In this document: positions 6,415 through 12,845 of the stretch, one piece after another
Layout of the letters: the number at the start of each line of letters is the position of its first letter
Numbering within the stretch: the stretch's first letter is position 1
Position numbers and translations under genes: made by a program
DNA from: CAVOBC01 sp963693635
GTDB lineage: Bacteria > Pseudomonadota > Gammaproteobacteria > Pseudomonadales > Azotimanducaceae
Assembly (NCBI GenBank): GCA_963693635.1
Contig: CAVOBC010000111.1
Span: 1-12,845 of the forward strand
Reading direction: 5' to 3'
DNA: 12,845 nucleotides
The notes under the pieces: generated by a model
Databases searched by the model: none
What the model was told of the DNA's origin: nothing
The model's input: the letters and a program-made list of their open reading frames with translations, nothing else

Positions 6415-6455
6415 GTTACCTTACTTTTGTTGCCTTACTTTGTTGCTTGACTGCC
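6415..6455. repeat. 13-14-bp imperfect repeats upstream of the nitroreductase
   Basis: GTTACCTTACTTTT (6415-6428), GTTGCCTTACTTT (6429-6441) and a diverged third unit starting GTTGCTTGACTGCC (6442-6455). On the gene strand this duplicates AAGTAAGG, a Shine-Dalgarno-like element. The copy nearest the ATG at 6408 lies at a usable distance. The repeat therefore spans the leader of the nitroreductase gene. Confidence 0.7.
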
Positions 6456-6518
6456 GCCGACACTGCGTCTCTTTTACGGAAAAAGGGATGTACTGGTCCT
6501 ATTGACGATTCCGGCCAG

Positions 6519-7673
6519 CTAGCCCAACCACTTGCCGTCATCCTCTCCCGGCCCGTGCGGCGCGCGGCGAGGGTTCATGCTGTCGCCGTTGATGCGGAAC
6601 CCGATACCCGGCAAGCGAACGGGCGTGTCTCCGCTGCCCACGGTCATATCGGTGAGCAATCCCCTCGCGTCCGGCTGGCCTTCTTCGATCACCTGTCCGA
6701 TGGAGCGAACACAACTCGCGGGGACGCCCGCGCCATCGAGCGCGGCCTCCCACTCCGGCGCGGTCCGCGACAGGAACGCCTCGTTGATCTTCTTGCGTAA
6801 TGCATCTTGATTTTTGCGCCGGGTCGCCGGGTCAGACCAGCGCTCGTCATCTGCCCATTCCTCGGAGCCCAACACTTTGACGAGATTACGAAACTGGCGT
6901 TCGTTGTTCGCTGCCAGCATGATCAGACTGCCATCGGCGGTTGCATAACATCCAGACGACGGCGCACGGCTTGCAGCCTCGTTGCCGAGTTTGGGCATTT
7001 CCCTGCCCGTAGTCGCCGTGGACACAAGGTTGTTCGCCATCAAATTGAGTGCAGTGTCCAGCATCGCCACATCCACGACTTGCGGCTTGCCGGTGCGATC
7101 GAGTTCGCGCAGCGCCGCCATGACCGCGAATGCGGCATTGAGGCCGGTCGCATAGTCGATATACGGTGCACCCACCTTCACCGGGCCCATCTCGTCCGTG
7201 CCGGTGGTCTGCATGATCCCCGACATCGCCTGGACGACGTGATCGTAAGCAGGACGGTGGCCGATCGGGCCGACTTCGCCGTACGCCGAGATCGAGCAAT
7301 AGACAAGTCGCGGGTTGATCGCCTGCAACGCAGCGACGCCGAAGCCGAGGCGCTCTGCGACGCCGGGCCGATAATTCTGTACAAAGACGTCTGCGTCCCT
7401 GATCAGTTGCAGCACCCGGTCGACGGCATCCGGGTCTTTCAAATCAGCTTCAACGCAGTCTTTGTCGGCATTCTGGGTGCAAAAACCCAACCCCAGGCCC
7501 TGGTCGTTCAACTCCGGGATGGGGCCCCCAAAACGCGTCAACTCGCCACCGGGTGGCTCGACCTTGATGACCTGCGCGCCCAACAACGCCAGTTGGTACG
7601 TGCAGTAAGGTCCAGCAAGGACCTGGGTCAGGTCGACGATCCGTATTCCGTCGAGGGGTGTGGGGCGGGACAT
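6519..7673 (-). CDS. Family III (CaiB/BaiF) acyl-CoA transferase
   Basis: 384 residues from the ATG at 7673, in the normal size range (380-430). IRIVDLTQVLAGPYCTY near the N-terminus and KVEPPGGELTRFGG give the CoA-binding half. VQNYRPGVAERLGFG, SAYGEVGP and YIDYATGLNAAFAV follow. The Asp in YIDYATG (Asp173 here) aligns with the Asp that forms the acyl-aspartyl anhydride in formyl-CoA transferase. GCYATADGSLIMLA and GVPASCVRSIGQVIEE mark the second half. It should move CoA between carboxylic acids in the cytoplasm. The acid is unknown. An in-frame ATG at 7685 gives four more residues, but GAGGAG abuts it with zero spacing. The ATG at 7673 lies 12 nt from the same site and fits family N-termini better, so I prefer it without certainty. 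The nitroreductase lies 110 bp downstream. Confidence 0.93.
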   Translation of the reverse strand: MSRPTPLDGIRIVDLTQVLAGPYCTYQLALLGAQVIKVEPPGGELTRFGGPIPELNDQGLGLGFCTQNADKDCVEADLKDPDAVDRVLQLIRDADVFVQNYRPGVAERLGFGVAALQAINPRLVYCSISAYGEVGPIGHRPAYDHVVQAMSGIMQTTGTDEMGPVKVGAPYIDYATGLNAAFAVMAALRELDRTGKPQVVDVAMLDTALNLMANNLVSTATTGREMPKLGNEAASRAPSSGCYATADGSLIMLAANNERQFRNLVKVLGSEEWADDERWSDPATRRKNQDALRKKINEAFLSRTAPEWEAALDGAGVPASCVRSIGQVIEEGQPDARGLLTDMTVGSGDTPVRLPGIGFRINGDSMNPRRAPHGPGEDDGKWLG

Positions 7674-7692
7674 CGGTGCGTGCATCTCCTCA

Positions 7693-7743
7693 GGTTCAGG
7701 TCAGGTTTGTTTCGATTGGCCTGGATTGGTCTGGATTGATGGT
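7693..7743. repeat. Short direct repeats upstream of the CoA-transferase
   Basis: GATTGGCCTG (7714-7723), GATTGGTCTG (7724-7733) and GATTGATGGT (7734-7743) form a 10-bp tandem series. Nearer the gene, GGTTCAGGTCAGGTTT (7693-7708) is a compound of the CAGGT word. Together they fill the first 70 bp ahead of the start. GGTTCAGG at 7693-7700 matches the octamer in the nucleoside hydrolase array. Confidence 0.7.
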
Positions 7744-7759
7744 TCAGGTATGAACCATC
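7738..7759. promoter_or_regulatory. Palindromic operator candidate ahead of the CoA-transferase
   Basis: GATGGTTCA, GGTA, TGAACCATC: perfect 9-bp arms with a 4-nt spacer, about 53 bp upstream of the ATG at 7685. The size and symmetry suit a dimeric repressor or activator. The left arm plus spacer contains GGTTCAGG, the octamer repeated upstream of the nucleoside hydrolase, hinting at a shared regulator. No regulator gene is present in the window to pair with it. Confidence 0.5.
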
Positions 7760-7912
7760 GCCTGGCCACGGTCGGGCGAGACAACTCCGAAATCCGGTCT
7801 GGTCAGCGACTTCCGTTTTCAGGAAGACCCCCGGTCAGGGGTACCAGGCCGGCAAGTATAAGCGTATTGGCACATCGAGATGGCGTTGTACGCGCCCAGA
7901 ACCAGGTTCCCA

Positions 7913-7961
7913 GGACAGGAACGAGCTCTATCAGGCTGCTGAAAAAGCAGCCTGATAGAGC
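7913..7961. repeat. Perfect 16-bp inverted repeat at a broken gene edge
   Basis: GCTCTATCAGGCTGCT (7925-7940), loop GAAAA, and the exact reverse complement (7946-7961). It is preceded by GGACAGGAACGAGCT (7913-7927), which matches 1809-1823. The hairpin ends 5 bp before the first codon of the multicopper oxidase remnant. The long perfect arms and the position at a truncated gene suggest a small mobile element or the leftover of an insertion. There is no T-run after it, so terminator function is unlikely in the plus direction. Confidence 0.75.
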
Positions 7962-7966
7962 GATGC

Positions 7967-8397
7967 ATGGATTTCACGTTCGAACCCGACGCCAACGGAG
8001 ACGCGGCCGACCCCGAAGTGCGACAGATCGCGATGGACGGCGTGCAGTTCCATCCCACCAACTATGCATGCCAGCCGTTTTTGGTCGGGGCCGATTGCGT
8101 CGGGACGTCGGAGTCGATCAACAACTTCCCACTCGACCCTGGCTGGATGTGGTTGCCATCCCGGTCGTGTCCACGGTCAGCGACACGCCCCCGAACGGAC
8201 TGGCAACCATCCGCTACGAGGCGGTCAACTTCACCGGCGAATACGTGAATCACTGCCACATTCTCGGTCACGCAGACCGGGGCATGATGCAGAACGTACA
8301 AGCGACGTGCACCAACGGCAACTGGGGCGTCCCGACCGCCGACGGCAGCGCCGAATGCCTTAACCCGGTGATCGAACCCGCGCCAATCTGCGAGTAG
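7967..8397 (+). pseudogene. C-terminal remnant of a multicopper oxidase, frameshifted
   Basis: The first frame (from 7967) reads MDFTFEPDANGDAADPE, VQFHPTNYACQPF and SINNFPLDPGW. At 8144-8148 the frame must shift by one to continue as DVVAIPVVSTV and FTGEYVNHCHILGHADRGMM, ending at a TAG (8395-8397). HCHILGHADRGM (8251-8286) is the HCHxxxHxxxxM motif that binds the type 1 and trinuclear copper of multicopper oxidases, and it is intact. Restoring one G (TGGGAT in place of TGGAT) would join the two parts. Only about 143 codons remain of a family that usually has 450-600, and the 5' side ends at a 37-bp inverted repeat. It was presumably an exported copper oxidase, now inactive. Confidence 0.8.
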
Positions 8398-8522
8398 TCA
8401 CACCGGACAGACACAAGGCGGTTGTTCGACAGAGCGCCGGCGCCGGACATCGACCCGCCAGGCGCCGAGGCCGCCGGACACCACGCACGGATTGCTTTAG
8501 CATCTGCCTGACACATCGCGCC

Positions 8523-8529
8523 AGGTGAG
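8523..8529 (+). promoter_or_regulatory. Ribosome binding site of the alpha/beta hydrolase
   Basis: AGGTGAG with 8 nt to the ATG at 8538, a normal Shine-Dalgarno arrangement that supports this start. Confidence 0.7.
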
Positions 8530-8537
8530 AAAGCGAA

Positions 8538-9353
8538 ATGGTGACAACAGAGTGGAATCTGGTCTACGGCACCGGCGCCGGCCGCGACTTGCACGGCGAT
8601 CTCTATCGACCCGCGGAACCGAACGGGGCCGCGGTTCTCATGATCCACGGCGGCGGCTGGCAGAGCGGCAGCAAGGACATGATCACGCCCCAGGCCGAAG
8701 TCCTGGCAGAACTCGGCTTTACCTGCATGGCCTGTGAGTACCGTCTGGTCGGGGAATCGGCCTGGCCCGCACAAATCCACGACGTCAAAGCGGCGATGCG
8801 ATGGCTCCGCGCCAACGCCGCTGATCTGAGCGTCGACCCTGCACGCATCGGTGTATCCGGCAACTCGGCCGGGGGACATCTTGCGCTGTTGCTCGCTGGC
8901 ACCGTGGGCGACGCCGAATTCGAGGGCGTTGGCGGCAACCCCGGTGTCGCCAACGACGTCGCAGCCGTCATCGCTGTCTATCCATGCGTCGGCTTCTATG
9001 TCGGCGAGCGCACATCCGGGACCAACGACGCCACCTCGATTCTCGGTGAGAACCCGGACCCCGCCGCTGCGGCCAAAGCCAGCCCCATAAACCACGTCAG
9101 CGCGGACTTTCCACCTACGTTCTTCCTGCACGGCAACGGCGACAAGGTCGTGCCGGTGTCAGCCAGCATTAACATGTACAACGCCATCACCGCCACCGGG
9201 GCGCTGGCAGAGATGCACATTTACTCGGAAGAGCCCCACGCGTGGGCGCGCTGGCCGGCCTGGGTGTCACCCACGATGAGCGAGGCTGGTGTGTTTCTTG
9301 AACGGTATCTGCTCACCGGGCATCGCTACGGTGAACCGCAGGCCCCGTACTGA
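8538..9353 (+). CDS. Alpha/beta hydrolase, HSL/BD-FAE-like carboxylesterase
   Basis: A complete 271-residue protein. HGGGW (37-41) is the oxyanion-hole motif of the hormone-sensitive-lipase and bacterial feruloyl/acetyl-esterase groups. GNSAG (108-112) holds the nucleophile Ser110. LHGNGDKVVP gives the acid Asp202, and EEPHAW the catalytic His234. The triad order and spacing are complete, so it should be active on short-chain or aryl esters. There is no signal peptide, so it is cytoplasmic. A good ribosome site (AGGTGAG) supports the start. The next gene, a CoA-transferase, follows after 42 bp on the same strand. An operon in which ester hydrolysis feeds an acid to CoA transfer is plausible but inferred. 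Confidence 0.92.
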   Translation: MVTTEWNLVYGTGAGRDLHGDLYRPAEPNGAAVLMIHGGGWQSGSKDMITPQAEVLAELGFTCMACEYRLVGESAWPAQIHDVKAAMRWLRANAADLSVDPARIGVSGNSAGGHLALLLAGTVGDAEFEGVGGNPGVANDVAAVIAVYPCVGFYVGERTSGTNDATSILGENPDPAAAAKASPINHVSADFPPTFFLHGNGDKVVPVSASINMYNAITATGALAEMHIYSEEPHAWARWPAWVSPTMSEAGVFLERYLLTGHRYGEPQAPY

Positions 9354-9395
9354 CTCCGGTGTGGCAACTGCATCTCGCAAACGCCGGTTAATCCG

Positions 9396-10796
9396 ATGAA
9401 CGATGCGGTCAACGATCGAGCCACGGCTACACTGACCGACCTGTGGCGAACCGTCGGCGGCGACGCCAATGCCCTCAATGCCATCACACTCACTGGCGAC
9501 GACCCGGTCCTGCCTGGCATCTTCCGTGTTGGCGAACTCGCTCTGGCGTCAATCGGTGCGGCCGGACTCGCGGCCGCAGAGCTACACCGCCTGCGGACCG
9601 GCCAACAGCAAACGGTGAGTGTCGATGCGACGGACGCGGTAGTCGCGTTTCGCGGAGAGCGCTACCTGCTCATTGATGGCAAACCACCACCCAGTCCCTG
9701 GGGCAATGTCTCGGGCTACTACCCCGCCTCTGACGGCGCTCTGGTGCAACTACACGCCAACTTTGTACATCACGAGGCCGGATTCCGGCAACTTCTGGAA
9801 TGCCCGGCCGATGGTGCGGATGCGATCCGCAAGGCAGTCAGCGCGTGGGGTGGTCAGCAACTGGAAGATGCAGCGATTGCTCGGGGCCTGCCGGCCGGAA
9901 TGCTACGTTCGCGCGAAGCCTGGTTGGCAACCGATCAGGCGCAGGCACTCTCCGCTCTGCCACTGATCGAAATCGAGCGCGTGGCTGACAGTCCGCCGGA
10001 AGCCCTGCCACCCGCGTCGCGGCCGCTCGGCGGCGTCAAGGTGCTGGACCTCACTCGGATCATTGCCGGTCCGGTCGGCGGACGCACTCTCGCCGCGCAC
10101 GGCGCCGACGTGCTGCGACTGGCATCCCCCAGCCTGCCTTTTCTGCCGCACTTGTGGCTCGATCTCGCGCGCGGCAAGCGCTCGGCGCACCTCGATCTCA
10201 AGACTGATGCCGGCGTGCGCGCGATGACGGCGCTCGTCCGCGATGCGGATATCTTCATGCAGGCATACCGGCCGCACGCTCTCGCGCAACTCGGCTTTGG
10301 TGTCGCCGACGTTCAGCGGATTCGTCCTGGCGCGATCTACATCTCGCTCTCTGCATTCGGTCACACCGGTCCATGGGCCGATCGACGAGGCTTCGACTCG
10401 CTCGTGCAGACGGTGTCCGGGATCGGCCAGGCTGGGGCCGCTGCCGCTGACCGCGAGGGCACCCGTCCGCTGCCCTGCCAGGCACTTGACCACGCGACCG
10501 GTTACCTCGCCGCGCTCGCTGCCACGTGTGCGGTCAAGCGACGAGCGATCGAGGGTGGTAGCTACGCGGTGCGCATCTCGCTTGCCCAGACCAGCAACTG
10601 GCTATGGAGCCTCGGCACGGTCAACGGCATAGACACGCCCGACCTCAAGCTGGCAGACATCGAGCACCGCCTTGAGGTCCGTACGACATCTCACGGCGAG
10701 ATCAAAGCCATAGCCCCCGCCGAAAGGCTGAGCGCAACCCCTGCCCACTATGTGCGCGATGCATCCCTGCTGGGGGCCGATGCAGCGTCATTTTGA
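9396..10796 (+). CDS. Family III CoA-transferase with halves in swapped order
   Basis: A complete 466-residue protein. Residues 208-410 hold the usual N-terminal and catalytic region: LGGVKVLDLTRIIAGPVGG (211-229), DIFMQAYRPHALAQLGFG (285-302), SAFGHTGPW (319-327) and LDHATGYLAAL. In the last, Asp365 takes the place of the catalytic aspartate. Residues 40-190 instead resemble the C-terminal half of ordinary members: GLAAAELHRLRTGQQQTVSV, YYPASDGALVQLH and ARGLPAGMLRSREAWL. The protein thus reads as a permuted or partly duplicated CoA-transferase rather than a simple one. No strong ribosome site precedes the ATG. It probably follows the hydrolase by translation on the same transcript. The acyl substrate is unknown. 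Confidence 0.88.
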   Translation: MNDAVNDRATATLTDLWRTVGGDANALNAITLTGDDPVLPGIFRVGELALASIGAAGLAAAELHRLRTGQQQTVSVDATDAVVAFRGERYLLIDGKPPPSPWGNVSGYYPASDGALVQLHANFVHHEAGFRQLLECPADGADAIRKAVSAWGGQQLEDAAIARGLPAGMLRSREAWLATDQAQALSALPLIEIERVADSPPEALPPASRPLGGVKVLDLTRIIAGPVGGRTLAAHGADVLRLASPSLPFLPHLWLDLARGKRSAHLDLKTDAGVRAMTALVRDADIFMQAYRPHALAQLGFGVADVQRIRPGAIYISLSAFGHTGPWADRRGFDSLVQTVSGIGQAGAAAADREGTRPLPCQALDHATGYLAALAATCAVKRRAIEGGSYAVRISLAQTSNWLWSLGTVNGIDTPDLKLADIEHRLEVRTTSHGEIKAIAPAERLSATPAHYVRDASLLGADAASF

Positions 10797-10858
10797 CCGT
10801 CCGCGCTACCGCAAGGGCACGCCTCAAAGAAGGAACAAGAGAAGCTCGGTGACGTGAT

Positions 10859-12845
10859 GTGACGAAGCGTTCAGCTCGTATCATCCTCCTGATATCAATT
10901 GCATCGCTCGTGATCGGCGCGTGGGAACTCGCGATAACCCGCCTTGCCTCGCTCGCGTTCTATTTCGAAGTGACCTACCTTGCCCTCGCCGTCAGTCTGC
11001 TCGCGTTGGGGCTCGGCGCAATTTTCGCGCGACACCACTTGACCGGCATACGACTGACGACAGTACTGGGCGCGACCGCGCTAACCATGCCGCCCATCTG
11101 GTTGCTCATTTCGCGCTTTGACATCGCTTGGGTCACGCTGCTGTTCGCGGTGCCTTTCTTCGGCTTCGGGGTCGCCTCGACGATTGCGTGGCACGAGATC
11201 GGGCAAGCCGGACACCGGCGATGGCTCTACTGCGGCGAGATGTTGGGTGCTGTCACCGGGCTCGTCATCGCGGGTCCTCTGGTGCTGCCCTTCATGGCAG
11301 TTAATCTTCTCGGCGACTTCGGATCGTTGACCCATATGCGTCAACTCGCCATCACCGACGGCGTGGTTGAGCATCGGCATCGGACGAGCGCGTACGCGCG
11401 AACGGATCTCATGCGCACGAAAGCTGACCCCGACATCGTCTATCTCTTCACGGACGCCATGTTTGTGACCCGCGCAGTTCGGTGGGACGGCCAGTCGACG
11501 AACTTTGAGGGCAAGCGCGTCGAAGCGCTCACCCATCTCAAGCGCCTGGCCCTGCGCAGCGGGCCGACCGGACGCGTTCTATTGCTGGGCGCCGGCGCCG
11601 GCTTCGATGCGGCCATCAGCCTGCAGGAAGGTGCGTCAGTCATCGACGCGGTTGAGGTCAATGCCGAAACTATCGCATTTGCTCGCGAACTTGAGCCCTG
11701 GACCGGAAGCGTTCTCAGCCACCCATCCGTCAACGTCCATATACAGGAAGCCCGGCGTTTTGTCGCGTCGACCTACTATAAGTGGGACCACATTGGCCTC
11801 TCTCTGCTCCAGACCAACCCGGCGAGCGGTCGGGCTCGCAGCCACGTTGACGCACGGGTTCTGACCGCCGAGGCACTCACGGCTTATCTGTCCCGACTGA
11901 CGGACGACGGACTACTCGCCATCATCCAGAACACGCCCCTGCTGAACGAACGCACGTGTGCAAGCCTGCTCGGCGCAACGGGCGGTGACGTCTCACGGAT
12001 TGCAGCGTTTGAGCTCGCGACGGATGACTCCCATCCGTTCCGCTTTCTGCTGCTGGCACGAAACACACCTTTCAGCGACGCAGACCGCGCGCGCCAGGCC
12101 ATGCTCGCGACATCGGTACAGGCGAGATCCGCCTCGCTGCCGTGCGATCCGTCTGCGCAACGGGGAATGATAAAGCCGGCGACAGACGACCGACCGTATC
12201 TTTTCGTAAGCGCGCCGCGGGCGCTTGCGCACGGTTCTGTCGCCGCGACAATCGCGCTCCTCGCGCTTGCCTTCCTGCTGCTTCGACCACGAGCAGGACG
12301 ATTTTCGGGCGCTGCTGCAGGGATTGTGGGGGGCGTCGTCATGGCCGTGCAGGTGCTTGTGATCTACCGCGCGCAGACCGCCGTCGGCCTGCCGACGCTC
12401 GCAACAAGTCTGGGGCTCGCGAGCGTGCTGGGCGGCGCCGGCGGCGGGGTGCTCATCGTGGGTTCGCACCCCACTATCGCGGGCAATCTTCGCAATGCCA
12501 CCATCGCCGCCCTTACCGGGGTGCTTGGACTCGCCGTATTCGGCGGCCCCATCGCCGACATCTGCGCGGGATTGCCGTTGCCCGCCGCCGCATCGATCAT
12601 CACAGCGTTCGCGTTCGTCGTCGCGCTGCCCCTCGGGCTGCCGTTTCTGGCGCTCATCGAACAGGTCACGCTTATCGAACAGGGCACGCTTATCGAACAG
12701 GGCACGCTTATCGAACAGGGCACGCGTATCGAACAGGGCACGCGTATCGAACAGGGCACGCGTATCGAACAGGGCACGCGTATCGAACAGGGCACGCGTA
12801 TCGAACAGGGCTCGATCACCAGGGACGGCGTCCGCATCGACGGCC
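10859..12845 (+). CDS. Membrane protein with spermidine-synthase-like domain, 3' end outside the window
   Basis: Open from the GTG at 10859, just after an in-frame TGA at 10850, to the window end: at least 662 residues. About five hydrophobic segments fill residues 8-150, for example IILLISIASLVIGAW and GEMLGAVTGLVIAGPLVLPF. A Rossmann methyltransferase-like domain follows with LLLGAGAGFD (241-250) and VEVN (265-268), the nucleotide-binding loop and ribose-binding acid of spermidine synthases and related proteins. Five more hydrophobic segments lie at about 459-600. The active-site aspartate of true spermidine synthases (YDVIxxD) appears as WDHIGLS, with Ser315 at that place, so polyamine synthesis is doubtful. 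From residue 600 the protein enters nine hexapeptides IEQGT(L/R). No strong ribosome site is seen. The gene starts 62 bp after the CoA-transferase. Confidence 0.82.
   Translation, partial: MTKRSARIILLISIASLVIGAWELAITRLASLAFYFEVTYLALAVSLLALGLGAIFARHHLTGIRLTTVLGATALTMPPIWLLISRFDIAWVTLLFAVPFFGFGVASTIAWHEIGQAGHRRWLYCGEMLGAVTGLVIAGPLVLPFMAVNLLGDFGSLTHMRQLAITDGVVEHRHRTSAYARTDLMRTKADPDIVYLFTDAMFVTRAVRWDGQSTNFEGKRVEALTHLKRLALRSGPTGRVLLLGAGAGFDAAISLQEGASVIDAVEVNAETIAFARELEPWTGSVLSHPSVNVHIQEARRFVASTYYKWDHIGLSLLQTNPASGRARSHVDARVLTAEALTAYLSRLTDDGLLAIIQNTPLLNERTCASLLGATGGDVSRIAAFELATDDSHPFRFLLLARNTPFSDADRARQAMLATSVQARSASLPCDPSAQRGMIKPATDDRPYLFVSAPRALAHGSVAATIALLALAFLLLRPRAGRFSGAAAGIVGGVVMAVQVLVIYRAQTAVGLPTLATSLGLASVLGGAGGGVLIVGSHPTIAGNLRNATIAALTGVLGLAVFGGPIADICAGLPLPAAASIITAFAFVVALPLGLPFLALIEQVTLIEQGTLIEQGTLIEQGTRIEQGTRIEQGTRIEQGTRIEQGTRIEQGSITRDGVRIDG
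12656..12817 (+). repeat. Nine in-frame 18-bp tandem repeats (IEQGTR hexapeptides)
   Basis: Units of 18 bp begin at 12656 and repeat without gaps to 12817. Unit 1 ends GTCACGCTT, units 2-3 end GGCACGCTT, units 4-8 are identical ATCGAACAGGGCACGCGT, and unit 9 is diverged. They encode IEQVTL, IEQGTL twice, IEQGTR five times, then IEQGSI, continuing as TRDGVRIDG. The unit length is a multiple of three, so copy-number changes keep the frame. The near-identity of units 4-8 points to recent expansion by slippage or unequal crossing-over. The pattern I-E-x-x-T-x fits the left-handed beta-helix hexapeptide rule. Confidence 0.95.

Noticed and set aside
6807..7739. Long plus-strand open frame of 310 codons
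   Set aside because: It lies antisense to the CoA-transferase, whose motifs are unmistakable. The translation has no recognisable domain, as expected for a shadow frame in GC-rich DNA.
8268..9131. Minus-strand open frame of 287 codons over the alpha/beta hydrolase
   Set aside because: The plus strand carries the full catalytic triad and a ribosome site here. The minus translation is low-complexity shadow.
12364..12837. Minus-strand frame with PCSIRV repeats
   Set aside because: It is the antisense reading of the IEQGTR array, and no start context or domain supports it.

Overview
This is a GC-rich window of about 12.8 kb that reads as chromosomal, accessory-type proteobacterial DNA. A PEP-CTERM-like protein remnant, several acyl-CoA enzymes and the codon use fit a gammaproteobacterium, perhaps a marine or host-associated one, but no marker gene here fixes the taxonomy. 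I see no rRNA, tRNA, CRISPR array or intact transposase.

Left part (1-8400). A minus-strand FHA-domain gene runs off the left edge. Five intact, widely spaced minus-strand genes follow: a crotonase-fold enzyme (903-1625), a CmcJ/NvfI-type oxygenase-like protein (2895-3716), a nucleoside hydrolase (3946-4824), an FMN nitroreductase (5752-6408) and a family III CoA-transferase (6519-7673). The gaps between them hold four decayed genes, all on the plus strand: a PEP-CTERM protein tail with an internal stop, the N-terminal part of a SxxK serine hydrolase, a GPH-type sugar symporter reduced to its two ends, and the copper-binding end of a multicopper oxidase with a one-base frameshift.

Right part (8538-12845). 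Three intact plus-strand genes: an alpha/beta hydrolase, a family III CoA-transferase with its halves in unusual order, and a large membrane protein with a spermidine-synthase-like domain. The last runs off the right edge through nine in-frame 18-bp repeats.

The structure that ordinary annotation misses is mostly non-coding. Four consecutive minus-strand genes each carry a different short tandem repeat directly upstream of the start (units of about 14, 17, 13-14 and 10 bp). An octamer, GGTTCAGG, recurs in two of these regions. There are also a 9-bp-arm palindrome ahead of the CoA-transferase, a CRP-like palindrome upstream of the FHA gene, a partly repeated hairpin element found at 1732-1823 and 5701-5754, and a perfect 16-bp-arm hairpin at the broken edge of the multicopper oxidase remnant.

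Functionally the intact enzymes suggest a scavenging or catabolic region (CoA activation, crotonase chemistry, nucleoside hydrolysis, esterase), but they do not form one recognisable pathway. The spacing suggests separate transcription units on the left and a probable operon on the right. No transcription regulator is encoded in the window.
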